From Lachnospiraceae bacterium (lineage in GTDB: Bacteria; Bacillota; Clostridia; Lachnospirales; Lachnospiraceae), in the NCBI GenBank assembly GCA_017444545.1, contig JAFSWJ010000122.1, positions 1 to 6,054 of the forward strand: a DNA stretch of 6,054 bases, given 5' to 3'. Of the stretch, positions 5,206-6,054 are shown piece after piece. The translations under genes and the position numbers were made by a program. The notes below the pieces were generated by a model that saw only the letters and a list, made by a program, of their open reading frames with translations, was not told the DNA's origin and searched no databases. How positions within the stretch are numbered: the first letter of the stretch is position 1; the number at the start of each line of letters is the position of its first letter.

Positions 5206-6054
5206 TCAATCCTTCTTTTTGTTCAGATTAAATATGACGATACTGAGCACGCCGGTGATGATGAACATGGTGACCGAAAGCGCACCGCCCATTCCGAGGT
5301 TCTTGCTGGTCAGATGCTGGTTCAGATACATGATAACGGTGAGAGTCGTCTTTGCGGGAGTTCCCTTTCCGTTCGTCAGGATCTGGGGCACATCATACAT
5401 CTGCAGACCGCCTATGAGCGATGTAATAAGAACGTACAGAAGTATGGGCCGCAGGATGGGAAGGGTGATCCTGAAAAAGATCTGACCCGAAGTTGCTCCG
5501 TCGACCTCGGCCGCTTCGTATAACTCGGTATCTATTCCCAGCATTCCCGCAAGGAGAAGGATGGTGGTATTTCCGAACCACATCATGAAATTCATGAACA
5601 TTATGAGAGCACGGCTTGCAGTAACGGAAGCAAAAAACTTGAAGGGTTCTTTGATAAGACCTAAACTCAGCAATATGGAGTTTACCGGGCCCTGATCTGC
5701 AAACAGTGCAAAGAACAGCATTGCAAACGCCGATGCCATGATGAGGTTCGGCATATATATGACAGTCTTGAAGAACTGCTGAAACTTCAGACGCAGGCTG
5801 GGATCCGAAAACCAGTAGGCCAGAAGGAGCGATACCACGATCTGCGGTATGAAACCTCCCACCCACATCAGAAGTGTATTTTCAAAATAATTCCAGAAAT
5901 CGATGGTTCCAAACAACTTTGCAAAATTTGCAAATCCCACAAAATTGGGACCGATCTGCTTCAAGCCTGATCTGAAGTTTTCAAACAGGCTGTTGTATAT
6001 GGTGGAACACAAAGGAACGATCTGAAAGATCACGTAAGTCAGAAAGAACGGAAT
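5206..6054 (-). CDS. Carbohydrate ABC transporter permease, MalF-like (CUT1 type), 5' end cut by right window edge
   Basis: The last 282 residues are visible. The frame stays open to the right edge and the visible start reads IPFFLTYVIFQIVPLCSTIY, the first membrane segment of a MalF-type permease. Only a short N-terminus (perhaps 10-25 residues) is therefore missing, and the internal GTG at 6033 is not the start. Hydrophobic segments follow at roughly 58-82, 96-118, 147-170, 200-216 and 255-276. The EAA loop that contacts the ATPase is at about 180-203 (EAAEVDGATSGQIF, then TLPILRP). The protein ends NLNKKKD. It precedes the MalG-like gene by 10 nt, in the usual binding protein-MalF-MalG order, so the solute-binding lipoprotein is expected off the right edge. 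Family call is firm; substrate unknown. Confidence 0.93.
   Translation of the reverse strand: MPFFLTYVIFQIVPLCSTIYNSLFENFRSGLKQIGPNFVGFANFAKLFGTIDFWNYFENTLLMWVGGFIPQIVVSLLLAYWFSDPSLRLKFQQFFKTVIYMPNLIMASAFAMLFFALFADQGPVNSILLSLGLIKEPFKFFASVTASRALIMFMNFMMWFGNTTILLLAGMLGIDTELYEAAEVDGATSGQIFFRITLPILRPILLYVLITSLIGGLQMYDVPQILTNGKGTPAKTTLTVIMYLNQHLTSKNLGMGGALSVTMFIITGVLSIVIFNLNKKKD

Noticed and set aside
5393..5866. 157-codon minus-strand frame inside the MalF-like gene
   Set aside because: It is an alternative frame of a well-supported permease. Its Cys/His/Arg-rich translation looks like a frame shadow.
1..6054. CRISPR array, tRNA/rRNA gene, insertion sequence or phage attachment site
   Set aside because: Reading through the window I saw no regularly spaced repeats, cloverleaf-like tRNA sequence, transposase motifs or flanking direct repeats.

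Overview
The window looks like chromosomal DNA from a Gram-positive Clostridia, most likely Lachnospiraceae (Butyrivibrio/Roseburia-like). This is an inference from several things together: strong AGGAGG ribosome-binding sites, a DUF2953 membrane protein, a MalF/MalG-type sugar permease pair, a HAMP-less multi-pass chemotaxis receptor, and a short double-glycine leader peptide. No rRNA, tRNA, CRISPR array, transposase or phage gene is visible.

Layout. (1) Positions 1-1177, minus strand: an unrecognised 116-aa protein followed after 3 nt by a DUF2953 membrane protein that runs off the left edge. (2) Positions 1178-1331: a divergent intergenic region with candidate promoters on both strands. 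(3) Positions 1332-1586, plus strand: the only plus-strand gene, an 84-residue peptide precursor with a ComC/bacteriocin-type GG leader. It is closed by a strong hairpin terminator at 1598-1632. (4) Positions 1656-4187, minus strand: a probable two-gene signalling operon, transcribed from a well-formed sigma-A-like promoter at 4223-4251. It encodes a REC-HD-GYP response regulator, then a six-TM methyl-accepting chemotaxis protein 30 nt downstream. (5) Positions 4286-4316: a rho-independent terminator ending the next operon. (6) Positions 4338-6054, minus strand: two ABC sugar-importer permeases, MalF-like (cut by the right edge) then MalG-like, 10 nt apart. The substrate-binding protein is expected off the right edge.

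How the parts fit. The permease pair imports a carbohydrate. The adjacent signalling operon would couple a membrane sensory receptor to a phosphorylation-controlled cyclic-di-GMP phosphodiesterase, linking chemotaxis to motile/sessile decisions. The GG-leader peptide is an orphan here: no C39-peptidase exporter, modification enzyme or immunity gene lies in the window. It is the most novel item. Its predicted core is acidic and cysteine-free and carries an EF-hand/dockerin-like loop. A second oddity is that the HD-GYP domain has proline in place of the second histidine of its usual HHE metal-binding motif.
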